A stretch of DNA of 64,000 nucleotides from Panaeolus papilionaceus. Lineage: Eukaryota > Basidiomycota > Agaricomycetes > Agaricales. The stretch lies in contig JADNRZ010000022.1 of assembly GCA_015501605.1 (NCBI GenBank), forward strand, positions 1 to 64,000, given 5' to 3'. Made by a program: the position numbers and the translations under genes. This document shows, one piece after another, positions 43,897 to 55,281 of this stretch (position 1 is the first letter of the stretch; each line of letters opens with the position of its first letter). The notes below the pieces were generated by a model. The model did not search any database. It had not been told where the DNA came from and worked only from the letters and a program-made list of their open reading frames with translations.

Positions 43897-44473
43897 TTAT
43901 CTCCCAAAAATGGTGCCAAATGTAGTGCTTTGATATCTGGTTTGAAGGACTAAGTACCAATCCACACCTGATATTCTCAATGGTGGAACTCACCCCATAT
44001 TATCCCGACCAGGGTCAATAAAAGTAATGTAGCCACGATCATCTGCAGTACCAAGCTTCTCCTTGAAGAATTTGGCGAATGCCTTGCTGTAAATCTCGTT
44101 GACTTCCGGGTTGATGTTATCGAGACTGTCCTGCAAACACCTGTAAGGACAGACGAGTGAAGCATGATGAGGGTACTACACTCACAATCCTCAAACTGAA
44201 GGCCGGGTCAAAAGTACCAGAGAAAGTCAAAGTTTCATTGTAGTTGATGATGACGGAGATGTATTTCTCTGGTTTCTTGAGCGTCTCCGCGCCAAACTAG
44301 TGCTTTGATGAGATAAAACACAGAGTAAAACATCGGACGCACTCACCTTGGAGAACGCCAGCGCAAAGGCCTTGGAATCTGGAATCTGCGAAACTTTCAG
44401 TATGCCATCCTATGTGTGTAAAATGATACTCATACGATACCTTGACGTTGGTAATCAAATTGAGAGTAGGCAT
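43897..44473 (-). CDS. MIF/D-dopachrome tautomerase-like protein, 5 exons, 119 aa
   Basis: This superfamily uses the N-terminal proline exposed after Met removal as a general base for keto-enol tautomerisation. Exons: 44473-44441, 44385-44347, 44296-44186, 44130-43994 and 43936-43897. The protein starts MPTLNLITNVK with Pro2 present. It continues SKAFALAFSKFGAETLKKPE, KYISVIINYNETLTFSGT, DPAFSLRIDSLDNINPEVN and RGYITFIDP, and ends with GYQSTTFGTIFGR, which follows the eukaryotic MIF C-terminal pattern. The length matches the family. It lies about 290 bp downstream of the catalase start on the same strand. Its physiological substrate in fungi is unknown to me. Confidence 0.88.
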
Positions 44474-45125
44474 GTTTTGTCCAGGTGGGAGGAGTGTGTC
44501 AAGGTTGGTTGGAATGGATGACCCCTGTTTGTAACCACCTATCGATAAGATTAGCACTCTTACGTGATGACATTTCACAGACACCCAATTGCCGCACTCG
44601 GCACGCCAATAGCAGTATATATTTCAATGAGCAATTACCCACCACTGGGACCACTTGAGAAGAACTTTGAATAACCATACTGTTTATAACATTATACACA
44701 CGCAATTAGCGATCTCTAGAGTATGAACCACACACCTCGCCACAAACTAAATATGCTTAGATAGGGCTTGTGCAAGCTCGACGAGGCCTATCTATCCCTT
44801 CCATCCCATCTTCAATCTTCTATTCCCCACTATGATAAATTCTCTTTATTGTTTCATTAATCCTCCTCTTTCTCCTTTCTTTCATTGTCTTTAATTTCTC
44901 GTTGCTTCCAATACTTATAACTGACGACGTCGCTTATATAGTTACCTGAGTTGCTTATGTAACGTAGATTCCAATTCCAATATCTTATCGTCCGCAGTCT
45001 GTGTGTGAAGTTATCTCCTTAAGGAATAAATATCCTTTTTAGAGCTAGCAGCCCCTAGGAAGACTATACATAAACCCATTTCACGTAGTGTAAATATGAT
45101 ATCACAAATACACAACCCCTCAAAA
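44474..45125. other. Intergenic between the MIF-like and PLC-X genes
   Basis: T/C-rich near 44800-44900. It holds the MIF promoter and the 3' end of the next gene. No extra gene seen. Confidence 0.5.
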
Positions 45126-46967
45126 TCACCATCCTTCCTCGCCGCGTTTCCTTCCTCTAAAGTTACACTCCACAAGAAGAGACACAAGTTCCTCCGCGCC
45201 CTCAGGTTCCGCATAGTAGTCTAGAAAAGTCCACCCTCTGATTCTAGGTTCCTCTGAAAAGTCTGAGGATTTCTCCGCCTTGCCCGATAATTTGACTTCA
45301 AGTAGTTGCGTAGAAGGTCCTACACCTGTACTTCCCCCAAAGTGATTTAAAATCCATTTCCCAAGTCGAGAGTTAACACCCTCAATGCCTAAACCATATT
45401 TTGGCCAGCCAAACCCTTTGGCAACAGTTGGGGGAAGTGCAAGGGGAAAGGAAGCCGCTGAGAAATAGGTAATGGGAAGTAGGGGTTTTGGTGGATTCGG
45501 TGGAACCAAAAGAATATTTGAAGTTCCCCGTTCAAGTTTCTCGGGTATCGACCTAAAGCTGGGTATAGCGTACCTATTGAATAGGTAAGCATCTCGACAA
45601 AACTTGTTAAAAAACATGAGAGAGAATGGTGTACCAATCTTGTGTACGAACTGTTGTCCCCTTTAGCTCCCACTCAAACCCTTCCTTGGCACTATCAGGC
45701 CACGTCGAAGGGTGAATCCCTAGACCTTCAAGCCTTCCAGGCCAACCGTCCCCGCTCCCTCCAAATCTGCTAAACATAATAATTCTCCCTCGAACCTCTC
45801 CGAGTTTCGGAATACGATTCTCCAGGAACCACATTCCGCGATTCACTCCAACCCCTTCAATTTCATCCTCGCTAACAGGCTTGCCGTCATCCCATCCTCC
45901 AGGGCCAGATGCCATTTCTGCTCTAACGAGCTGGGAGAAAAGTCCTGAAGGGGTGATGGCAAAGTCTTCTTGCTTGAGGCTCATCACGATCACCTCCTTC
46001 ATTCCAATCGGGGAAGTCAAGAACTCGTGCATGTCTGAAAGGATATCCTGAAACGGGGTTTTCTGGGGCCACAGTCCATGGTATGCAATCAGCTTGTGCT
46101 GCTTTGGGTCTATCGTTCGAGGCATTTCGCGCACACCATCGCCCCTGTTTAAAGGGCTGGGCGGTGGAACAACAGCAAGTCGGATATCGAGGAGTCGTAT
46201 GCCGTTGAGCATTTGGGTCATCAGAGGTGTCTTTGGTGACTGGCACTGCGAAATTGGCCATCCGTGAAATGCCATGCTATGGAACAAGGTTAAAAGCTCA
46301 ACATTTGGATTGTTACGGTGCGTATTCAGCGACGTACGTATCATGAGTGCCTGTGTGGTCGCTTTTCAGTAAATAAGTACACATGAGGTAGCTCGCATGA
46401 TATACCTGGAAGTAGGACAGTCGACAAGGGCAGGGTATCCGGCAAGTCAGATAGGAAAGAACCAAGATTTCTTCTGTTCATTATGATGATTTGGTGGTGC
46501 TTTCGAGTGACCTATGTACAGACCATCTTGTTATGAATGGTTGAACGAGTCACAGGGAATGAGTTTCATACCCGATTGCAATAGATCCTCCAAGGGCACT
46601 GACTCTCCACAGAAATAGGTTGCCATGAAGCAGAACCCATCATTGAAAACCTGATCTTAAACCCTTCAGGATCCACATGCCATACTCTCTCCTCCGCTCT
46701 CTCCACAACTGTTGCAGTTGAAGGGAACTTGCTAAGTTGTTGGCCATCGTCCTTCCTATAACCTAGTCTATGAAGGACGAGTTCTCTACTCAGCCCTTTT
46801 GCAAGAGTTGTGCTGAAGTCGACTGAAGGGTGTAAGATTAGTTCGGGTTCTGTAGGAGGCCCGGAGCGAAGCTGTCCAGATACGCGAGAGACACCGAACT
46901 TTGAGGGAGCCGGGATGGTATGAGCTGAAATGGGCTCTTCGGAGAGGTTTCGGATGGTGAGCAACAT
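45126..46967 (-). CDS. PI-PLC X-domain phosphodiesterase-like protein, 5 exons, 534 aa
   Basis: The family resembles bacterial-type phosphatidylinositol-specific phospholipase C. Exons: 46967-46572, 46511-46406, 46350-46338 (13 nt), 46276-45635 and 45573-45126. The N-terminal about 150 residues form a beta-rich region without assigned domain. The X-domain starts at DTLPLSTVLLPGTHDTMAFH, giving the first catalytic histidine (about residue 169), then TQMLNGIRLLDIRLA and the second catalytic histidine in KLIAYHGLWPQKT. Further landmarks are KEVIVMSLKQED and RGRIIMFSRFGG. No signal peptide, EF-hand or C2 domain is seen. The 13-nt exon encodes the THDT loop, so skipping it would destroy activity. 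Confidence 0.85.
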
Positions 46968-47635
46968 GAAGGTCTTGAAAAGCTAGGGGTTCGATAATGC
47001 AACGTTGAAAAACAGATTAGTCCAAGCAGGTTGTCTCTTCTGATAGCTTGATGGAATAAGCCTCGTGGTAGAACCTCAGAGAAAGACGGATTGGGTGAAC
47101 AAGAATGCTATTGGAACGTTGTCTTGAGCACTCTTCAAGGCTGGTGGACAGAATCTTTCGACCTATTCAGAGGAAACGAACAGAGTAACGGCTATGTATG
47201 CGTGGCGCGCAATGATGGGCTTCCAATTATATGCATGGTCAGGGTAGGAGTGGTCAATAATAGCGAATTGATGGGCAAAGATGGAAGTCTATGTCAGGAC
47301 GCAGGTTGGGGTCCACACATGCCGCACCAAACACAAGCTTGTAGGTTCAAAGATGCTTTTGCTCAGCACTGTGCAACTGCAGTTATTAAAGTTTCGACTC
47401 TTTGATTCAATTATTTAATTTCATACTCAAGTATCAGACGACACAGAACCAACCTTAGAACTCGCTCATTTTGACATAAGAATTTGATAGGAAAGTTGAA
47501 TATATCGTGTTTGATATTCGACAGGGCAGACATATGTACATAGATTTAGTAGATTTTAATTCATAAAAAAAAACTTGTAAAGCTAAAACACGTCGATCAA
47601 CGAGAAAACTATCCTTGTTCTACGCTACTCAAAAG
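46968..47635. other. Intergenic, no gene seen
   Basis: A short plus-strand frame at 47091-47405 has no recognised motif. The right end holds the 3' UTR of the amidohydrolase gene. Confidence 0.5.
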
Positions 47636-50600
47636 CTACTCGGCGTTAATCACTGGTCCTTCATACTTTCTGTCTTTCACTGGCCAAACTTCGGCCAAAC
47701 TCTCTGCATCGTAGATGCGCCCTCCTCTGACGACTTTGTCTAGCTCTCTTGACTTGTCCATAATGGACCCATCAAGTAGATCGACTCCAGGACGATAAAT
47801 CAAGAAATCAGCAAGTTTACCAGAAGTCAGTGATCCTAGCGACTTGAAGATGCCGAGGGTCTGAGCGCCATGAGCAGTTGCAGCACGAAGCACCTAAGAT
47901 TGAGCAGGATCGAGAGGGATTAGAAAACAGTTTTCGCGGGAAGGTGTTAATTCGCACCTCATAATTGGTTAGGCCACCTGCTGCAGCAAAGCCCATCTCG
48001 GCGTGATAATTGAGCCCAAGAGGAGGTTCTCCATGAGCACCAATGTTGGCCAATAAACCCATGTGCACCATCTTTGCCACGGATTCAGAGGTGTTGAAAA
48101 GAGCGTATGCTGCAGAAAAGTAAGTTGGTCTATTTTTAGCAGGATTTTGGGCAAAAGAAACGTCTACTAACAGTTCATCGGACGAGCCGTGGATTCAGAC
48201 ACCATTTCCAGTACATCGTGCCTACTAAAACGACGTAATCTGATGGCGGTCAGTTAAAGCACCCATGTAGGAGATGGAGTGGAGGGCGAGACAACATACT
48301 TGGGGTCATTGGGTATGTCTTCGGTTGTCCAGACGAGTTGTTCACCATGGGGCCCACCATAGTTAACAATGTGAGTTGGAGTCGATCCAGTTCCACTGTA
48401 GGCAAAGAGCTTTAGAATATCGTCGTACAAGGTGGGGACAGGGAGGTTGTGTTCAACAGTGGTCATCCCTGTTCAATGAGTCAGCCTTTGATGCGTTCCA
48501 ACCGAAGGCGAGAGCAGCACACCATCCACGATGTAGGTTAAATCCCAGTCAAGATTCATACCACCCTCGGGGACGCAAAGCATGCTCATGTTCTGTGCAA
48601 CAAGTAGGAGGCGTTGTCTCGATGCTCTGCAAGGAGTTGATTATCCCTCAGTGGCAAGTAGGAAGACGACTGAAGCGAAGAATACCCACCGAGACGGTAA
48701 ATTATAATTCTTGTACGAGATGGCACCACCACCACCCTCGACTTTTATGCGAAGAAGAGCACTCTTGGCTTCGTCCATGTCGACGATATCCTGGTGTATT
48801 CCCGCAGCGCCTGCGCCATAGATGATGTCGCCAACCGAGAAAATGCGAGGTCCTGGCATCTGGCCTCTTTCTACCCGCGATCGTTCAACAAATGCCGTGA
48901 CCGTATCAGCCGAAGGGCTACAAACAGACGAATAATGAGTAGTTTCTCTTTGAAATTAGCAGGTCGGAAGTACTTGTGCAAGGTTGTAACACCATACGCA
49001 AGGAAGGTTTGCATCTCCCAAGAGATAGATGGATATCTATCCGAGAAGCCGTTCCAATGGGCATGGACGTCGATGAATCCAGGGATAACAAAGGCTGTCG
49101 CAAAATGCGATCATGGTCAGCATGCGGAAGGGAAAAAGCGCAATACAACCATACCTCCTCCTGCTTGCAGAACCTTGGCACCATCTGGCACCATGAAACT
49201 CTCATTTTGGTAAACACCCTCAATGACACCCCCCCTTACGACGATAATCCCATTTTCAACGACATCATCTTCAATTCGGCCATGTTCCATTGTAATGAGA
49301 GTGGCGTTGGCGATTATAACTAGGTCATGGTGCAAGGGAGTGTGATCACCATCACTGCTAAAGGCTTCCTTTGCCTCCCGCTTCAGACGAGCAATGTCTG
49401 TCTCATGCTCTAATTTGATTTTCTGAACGTCGAGAAGCGACTTGACACAGTCGATGCCAAACGTGCGACGGTCATGTTTAATGGCGGAGGTGCAAGAATG
49501 CAGCTTGGAAACTTCCAATGAGTGAAGGTACGGCCCTAGATGTGCATAGTTGCGTTCGTAAACACGTTTTTTCGTGGTAAAAAAAACAAAACTCATACCT
49601 AACAACCAGAACAGCTTTTTGCCGTCTGAACTCCATGTAACATCGTGCCCGCCGTCCAAAGAGAGCCTAACAAGTCCCTTTGTGGCATTTCCGGGCCTTG
49701 ACCACACAGGTTTGGGCTCGAAGGGTTTCTTGTGACGCCCCCAGGGCCATGGAAATTCGTGCTCTTGCTCTTGCTCTGCCCTGACAGATCGCCCAGGAAC
49801 AAAGTAGACATGGAAGAAGTCCACAAATGCTGCGTTCTCCGGCTCAATATGTCCTTTGTGGTGCTTGTGCCCCTTATGACCGTACACTGATCTTGGAGCA
49901 ACGACAACCTCGCTTGACATGGCACCTTCCACCAGTGTGGTGTGGCGTGGTATACCTGTGACATCTACGGGGCCTTCCAAGTCAATGAAAAAGGCGCGCT
50001 GACCCTGCTGGACCAACAACTTCTTGTTCTCTTCTATGAAACGCATATTGACGCGATCATAGGAAACCTCGATTTCGGACGGGATGAAGCGGAGGTTCGA
50101 CACTGGGATGTCGGGAAAATCGTTATCTAGACTGGGTAGTTCAACAGTGGCAAAGTACAAGCCTTCCCCTCCTGTTGCCAATATGTCACCAGAAAGGTAA
50201 GTGCCCGCAGATTTGAGGAATGCAAGAGTCCTTGTTGATCCCTTCGAGGCACAAAGGACAGGGGAGAAGTATCTACCCATTGGCAACCCTCGGATTTCAT
50301 AAGCCTTGCCTGTGTTTAAATCTGCAAGTTCGAATCTGGTATACAACGAGTCGGACCAACGCGCGTGTATAACGAGGTGGTTTTCGCCAGGAACGAAGGC
50401 AGGGGAGTAGTAAGGTGACTGGGGCGAGGCGACAGGGACATCTCCGCCTTTTCCGTCTTTCCCAACATCTTGCCAATATGTCTTGCCAGCACCCTCGAAC
50501 ACAACACGCGTTCCACTTTCATCGACGCGCAAATTTCTGAGGGCATAAATAGGCTGAGTGTCCGCAGTTTCAAGTGCCAAAACGTCAGCACCTCCTTTCC

Positions 50601-52426
50601 TCGTCTCTGCAAGTTGCTTTTCAATGCGAGCTGTAAACTGGATTGGATATGGTGGGTGGCTCGATGCAATGCGCTCGTTGCGACTGTTGACTGCCAGAGG
50701 AACAGACCAAATCTTCCCTGCAGCCCAGATAATGATTGCATCATCTGTAGGGGAGAAGGCAAATGACGGGTATGTACCCATTGGAGCTGAAATTCCTGTA
50801 AGATCATATGTAAGTCCGTGCCAGACGTTGTGGATTGAACCGGTCTCCAGATCTCTAGTCATTACCAAGGAAGGTTGTCAAAAATGTCAATACAAAGTAT
50901 GAGAAACAGTAGACATACTTAAGGACAAGGGCTTGTTTGTCTTGAACTCGACGAACAAATGCAAGAGTTCTGCCATCTCGAGATAATTCAGGTCTACTGG
51001 CACCACCAGGGGATGGTTCGACGAGTTGTTTGGTGATTCCCGTAGTCAAATTCTTCTGGAAAATGGCGTAGATTCCGGAATGCACATCTGAGGTATACAA
51101 TGAAACGTTAAGAAGACAAGTCTGCCAAGGCGCCAGTTTGCAGATTCACCTTTACTGTATTCGAACTGACTGGCATCCCTCACGTTCTTCGCGAAGATGA
51201 TAGCGTCACTTCCATGCCATATGTGCTGCTCTGGTCCAATTTGTTGATCACCATACTCTGCTGGTGTCCAACCCCTGGGAAGTAAACGACTGTTCAGGCG
51301 TTGTCCGCTACCAGGTTTGATGACTGGATGATGCTGGGCTCGTAACTCGTGGGCCGATGGAACAGTGTATTCCCATCCTTCACCTGCGCCTAAAGAACGT
51401 TCAGATGTGTACCATTTGGTGGCAATCACTTTGCTTCCAGAAGGGTGGAATCTGGCATCGCTAACCCAGCGGTATGTTTCATTGGTGACGCGTTGAGCTG
51501 GTAACACAATATCAGTGTTATGTGATAATCCTTAAGGCGGAATACATACCGGTGAATCGGCCTTCTCTAACGAGCCTCCTCTGCCTTCTATTGTCGGTCT
51601 CTTTGATACCCTTTGCAAGCATCATCTCCTCCTCGTCTTTGTATTTCAGTGCTTCCAACAACTCCTGATTTTGTGTGGAAGCAGCCAAGCTCATCTCTTC
51701 GCAGCCATCCCATTCCATGACCCAGATATTCTCGACTCCAAGCCCGGCATCGCTGCGAAAGACGACTCTGTCCCCTTGAGGGGAGAAGTGAGGATCCGAG
51801 TCGTGTGGTATACCCTTGGTAATGGGTTGTGCTTGGATTGATCCGCCATGTCGGTGGAAACCCTCCGAGGCGTAACGTCCGGGGATGCAATACAGGTCCC
51901 CAACCATGTCGAACAATATGTCGCCCGAGGTTGGGTGCACGTCTAGGCGTAGCCATGTACCTTCCTCAACATCAAAGGATATGTTACGAGTGTAAGGGTA
52001 ATCCGTTGATATATCCCATGGTGTTTGTTGGTGCAAGGGCCAGACGTTGTCTTGCCACTGGGATGCCGGATCTGCAACACCTGATAACTTTACTTTATGG
52101 GCTGTATCCTTTATTCCAATGAAAGACCAAGGTGTAGGAATAAGAATCGAGAGTGTTGCCGCAATAGAAAGGACAGACAGATACGCGAAGGCTTTTCGTA
52201 ATTGGATTCGAGGACGCGATGCGCTTGGTCTTGTTACTGGAGAGCGAAAGTTGTCACCTGGAAGGGGTAGATGACTGAAACCTTTACTCAAGCCGCCACT
52301 CTTGAGAGACATGGTGGTTGATGAGAAAGACTTGTGGAATGCACCGGACCACAACTCGGACTGCGATGACCTTAGGTAATTATAAGGGATATTGCTTCTC
52401 AGGGTTCCATATGATTCAGTATCCAT
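47636..52426 (-). CDS. Membrane-anchored beta-propeller (PD40/TolB-like) plus amidohydrolase protein, 12 exons, 1370 aa
   Basis: Exons: 52426-51550, 51497-51150, 51087-50919, 50854-49599, 49535-49155, 49094-48974, 48917-48690, 48626-48523, 48468-48300, 48221-48172, 48109-47958 and 47893-47636. The N-terminus is cytosolic-looking, followed by one hydrophobic segment at about residues 79-98 (AFAYLSVLSIAATLSILIPT). The large middle shows TolB/PD40-type repeats: SDPHFSPQGDRVVF, VSDARFHPSGSKVIA, SRPELSRDGRTLAFV, TYPSFAFSPTDDAII and VTWSSDGKKLFWL. The C-terminal third is an amidohydrolase: VENGIIVVRGGVIEGV, the metal-binding VIPGFIDVHAHW (HxH, about residue 1020), VEHN, NIGAHGEPPLG, and GSLTSGKLADFLIYRPG. 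The substrate is unknown. The architecture suggests a type II membrane or endomembrane hydrolase. Confidence 0.85.
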
Positions 52427-52510
52427 CTCTCGCGAGCTGTCACAAATTCTCTCAAGGACGATGAGAACAATGGTTATATCAATGACTAAAATACAAGAAT
52501 AAAAAGTATT

Positions 52511-53278
52511 TTAAAACAGAGATATGTCGGGAGCCTAAGCAGGGAGTGATTTAGAATATCAAGTCGCGGTTCAAATGTAGGCAACAGTACTCACAGGTCC
52601 TCTCGACTCGAAAGCCAGCCAGTCACCAGTGCCTGTTGGCAACAAACCCATGGAACGACATTTCCATAGACCAACGCCGAGTGTTATCATGTTACATAGT
52701 ACGTAAACTAATTTGTGCAAGGGCAATGTGGTTATTGAACGTGGATTTGAGTCTGAAGGAGCATACTGCGCGAATGCTGTTGATGGGATAGAGAGCGTTA
52801 TGAAAGACTGGCCTTGAAAACAAAGTACAAGAAGAAAAAAGCACACCTTCATTCATTCCAGCTATGTTCTTGAATGGAGATAGCAACAACATGAACACAA
52901 TTCCGATACTAAAAACCTGCACACCTCCACCGGACATGTACAGCATGAAAGCTTGCATGGGTAGGTTTTTAGCAGGGGCAATGGCTACGTCCCATGCCCG
53001 CTTTTCTTTCAAAGCATCATAAGTGGATGTTGACGAGGCAGCAGAGGTTTTCTTGAGTGCTGTCCGCGACTATTTAACAGTTCAGGTAGCAACCAACGCA
53101 GAATATTATAGCAAACGTACGGTAGATGCTGACGATGTCTTTGAGAACCCAGGAGGTGAGGGTAAAGATTTCCACCTGATAGATACGCTTTAGAAAAAGA
53201 AACCATAAACTGTACAGATGTAACAGACTTTGAAGTGGACTCTAAGGTTGAATACTCAAGCATCGTTGTCTGCGTCAT
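52511..53278 (-). CDS. EMC4: ER membrane protein complex subunit 4 (EMC4), 5 exons, 177 aa
   Basis: EMC4 is part of the EMC insertase for tail-anchored and multipass proteins in the ER. Exons: 53278-53229, 53175-53121, 53069-52847, 52776-52595 and 52534-52511. Conserved motifs: SLPSPPGFSKT, KEKRAWDVAIAPAKNLPMQA, FMLYMSGGGVQVFSIGIVFM, LVYVLCNMITLGVGLWKC and SMGLLPTGTGDWLAFES. Two hydrophobic segments fit the family topology. The last donor (CCT|GTGAGT) may be left unspliced, giving a tail VSTVAYI instead of APDISLF. The start is uncertain because the frame stays open upstream; I chose the ATG at 53278. Confidence 0.88.
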
Positions 53279-55281
53279 CGTTGTTGTCGTCGATGTTAGC
53301 TTCGAAGAGCAAACGCTAACTTGAGCATCAAATTTCCTTTTTGGGGCACACATAATGCCCACAATGTTCACTGGGTACTGATTAACCCTCAAGTGCTTAG
53401 CACCTCTGAAAGCGACCCTTGAATTCACTGGGAGCACCTGGGCAGAGACATCGCGAGAGCTCATGACCATTGAACTTTCCAAACTCAATTCTCCAGAACG
53501 TCCAGAACTCAATAGAACGGTATTTAACAGGTGAAAGGCTTTTTCAAGCTTGAATTACTCCGCGCCGTTTATTTATGGGGATTATAATACACCGCTCAGT
53601 ACTTTTGACTAGTTGGAGAGCCATTTTCTCTCCATAGATTTACTTGAATGCCTCGAGAGTTGAAAGAGGCAAATAACAGGGATATCATCACGAGACTGTT
53701 ATACGGCCATTTTGTTCACTGTACATTATTTGCCGACTGTTCTGTCGTCCTCAGGGGTTATAAGCAAAATAGATCCACACCACAATTTCACCACTTGAGA
53801 CACCCGGAGATGTGTCCCTCCTTGAGGTCACTCATCAGATAGCGGTCAAGGTTGCAATGATGCTGAATTGCAATTGCGGTACATTTTCAGCGGTTGACGG
53901 ATGCCCACAAGCATGATATATATGTTTATTTCTATGTAGTTCATCGATACTATCAAAGCCATTTCAGTGTTACCTCCCGCATAAATGCATGATAGCCAAG
54001 AAACTCTACGCAATTTTGCAGTTGCAGCTGAGTTGCTCGACGAGAAAGGATAAAATTCCTATATATGGTATAACCTCAAACTGACCATGCCTTCAGAACA
54101 TTGTAACCATACCATGTGGTGGCCGCCTGAAACTGCTAGCAATTCTGCTGGAATGACTTGAAATTCGATGATTTCGTGAGCCTTACTTGTCGAAAACCAT
54201 GATTATGATAATCACAATATATTCGTCATCCCTGCACACGGATCTTTCCATCGTCGACAGGTTGATTGCTGATAATCGCTGTATTCGATGGACTTCATGA
54301 GACTGTGGTCAGAGATAAACGGCGAGATAGCAATACGCCCCTGTTCTCATTGACATGAGACATCATCTTTCAGTCATACCATTAAGATATATCATTGGAG
54401 TTTAGGGTCATAATCGCGTGGAATGTTCTGCTGATAAAAGAAAGTGCCTATCTTCTATGAATCACTATGCCAGAAGTTCGGTGTACAGCAGTCTATCAAC
54501 CAGAACATCAGACGGCCACCCCAGAATGTGGTGCCGAAAACACGCGGACACGGCAAGTTTCATAAACTCCCTGTTTCTGTGAAGAACCTAACACGCGTCG
54601 TGCGCACCTGTCAATGAACATGAACCTGGGTAGGCGGGGATGTCCTTGCACTCTTTCTGAGTGTCCCCATCAAGTTTTCTCCACAATCAAAACAGTAGTA
54701 TTAAGAGAAGCACAGCCCGTTACCAACTTGAAGTTGATTGTGAATCAAACGCAGAACAACACAGAAGAATGCTCGTTACGGCGCGTGGGAATATTTAGAT
54801 CATCAAGCGCGCAGCGCGCTCCGATGAGCAAGCGACGCGTTGCAGTACATTGGGTACACGAAACTCGATTCTTTTGTCGTCCAAGGGGAGGAAAGCTAAA
54901 GATTTATGTTGCGAACCACGAGTGGAGTAGGAAAAGAGACAATGTGATCCTGCTGCTGTACGTTAGGATACGTAGAGCGACACTCACCTGATAGAGTTTC
55001 CTGGTTACCTCTGTATTATCTACCTGAGACGCTATTTTTTATACAATACCCTTCTTGGGAATACATTTCAACAAAGAAAGTGAGTGACTGGGAGTTGGAG
55101 CCACTGGAATTATGACCAGGGCAGTGAGGGTGTTGTGTTCACGTGACTAGCACTTTGACCAGTTTAGGTCCTTAATAGGATTTCTATTTCTTTCCACCCA
55201 ACCGTCACCAATCCTTTGACTTTTATTTCTTTACTTTATATATCGTTTCTTTCTTGCAATTTATAATCGGTTACAGACGGC
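53279..55281. other. Intergenic, about 2 kb
   Basis: It includes the likely 5' UTR of EMC4. A 125-codon plus-strand frame at 54614-54991 lacks recognised motifs. No RNA gene or repeat is seen. Confidence 0.5.

Noticed and set aside
54614..54991. 125-codon frame in the EMC4/WD40-gene spacer
   Set aside because: Basic, motif-free, no splice partners. Unsupported.
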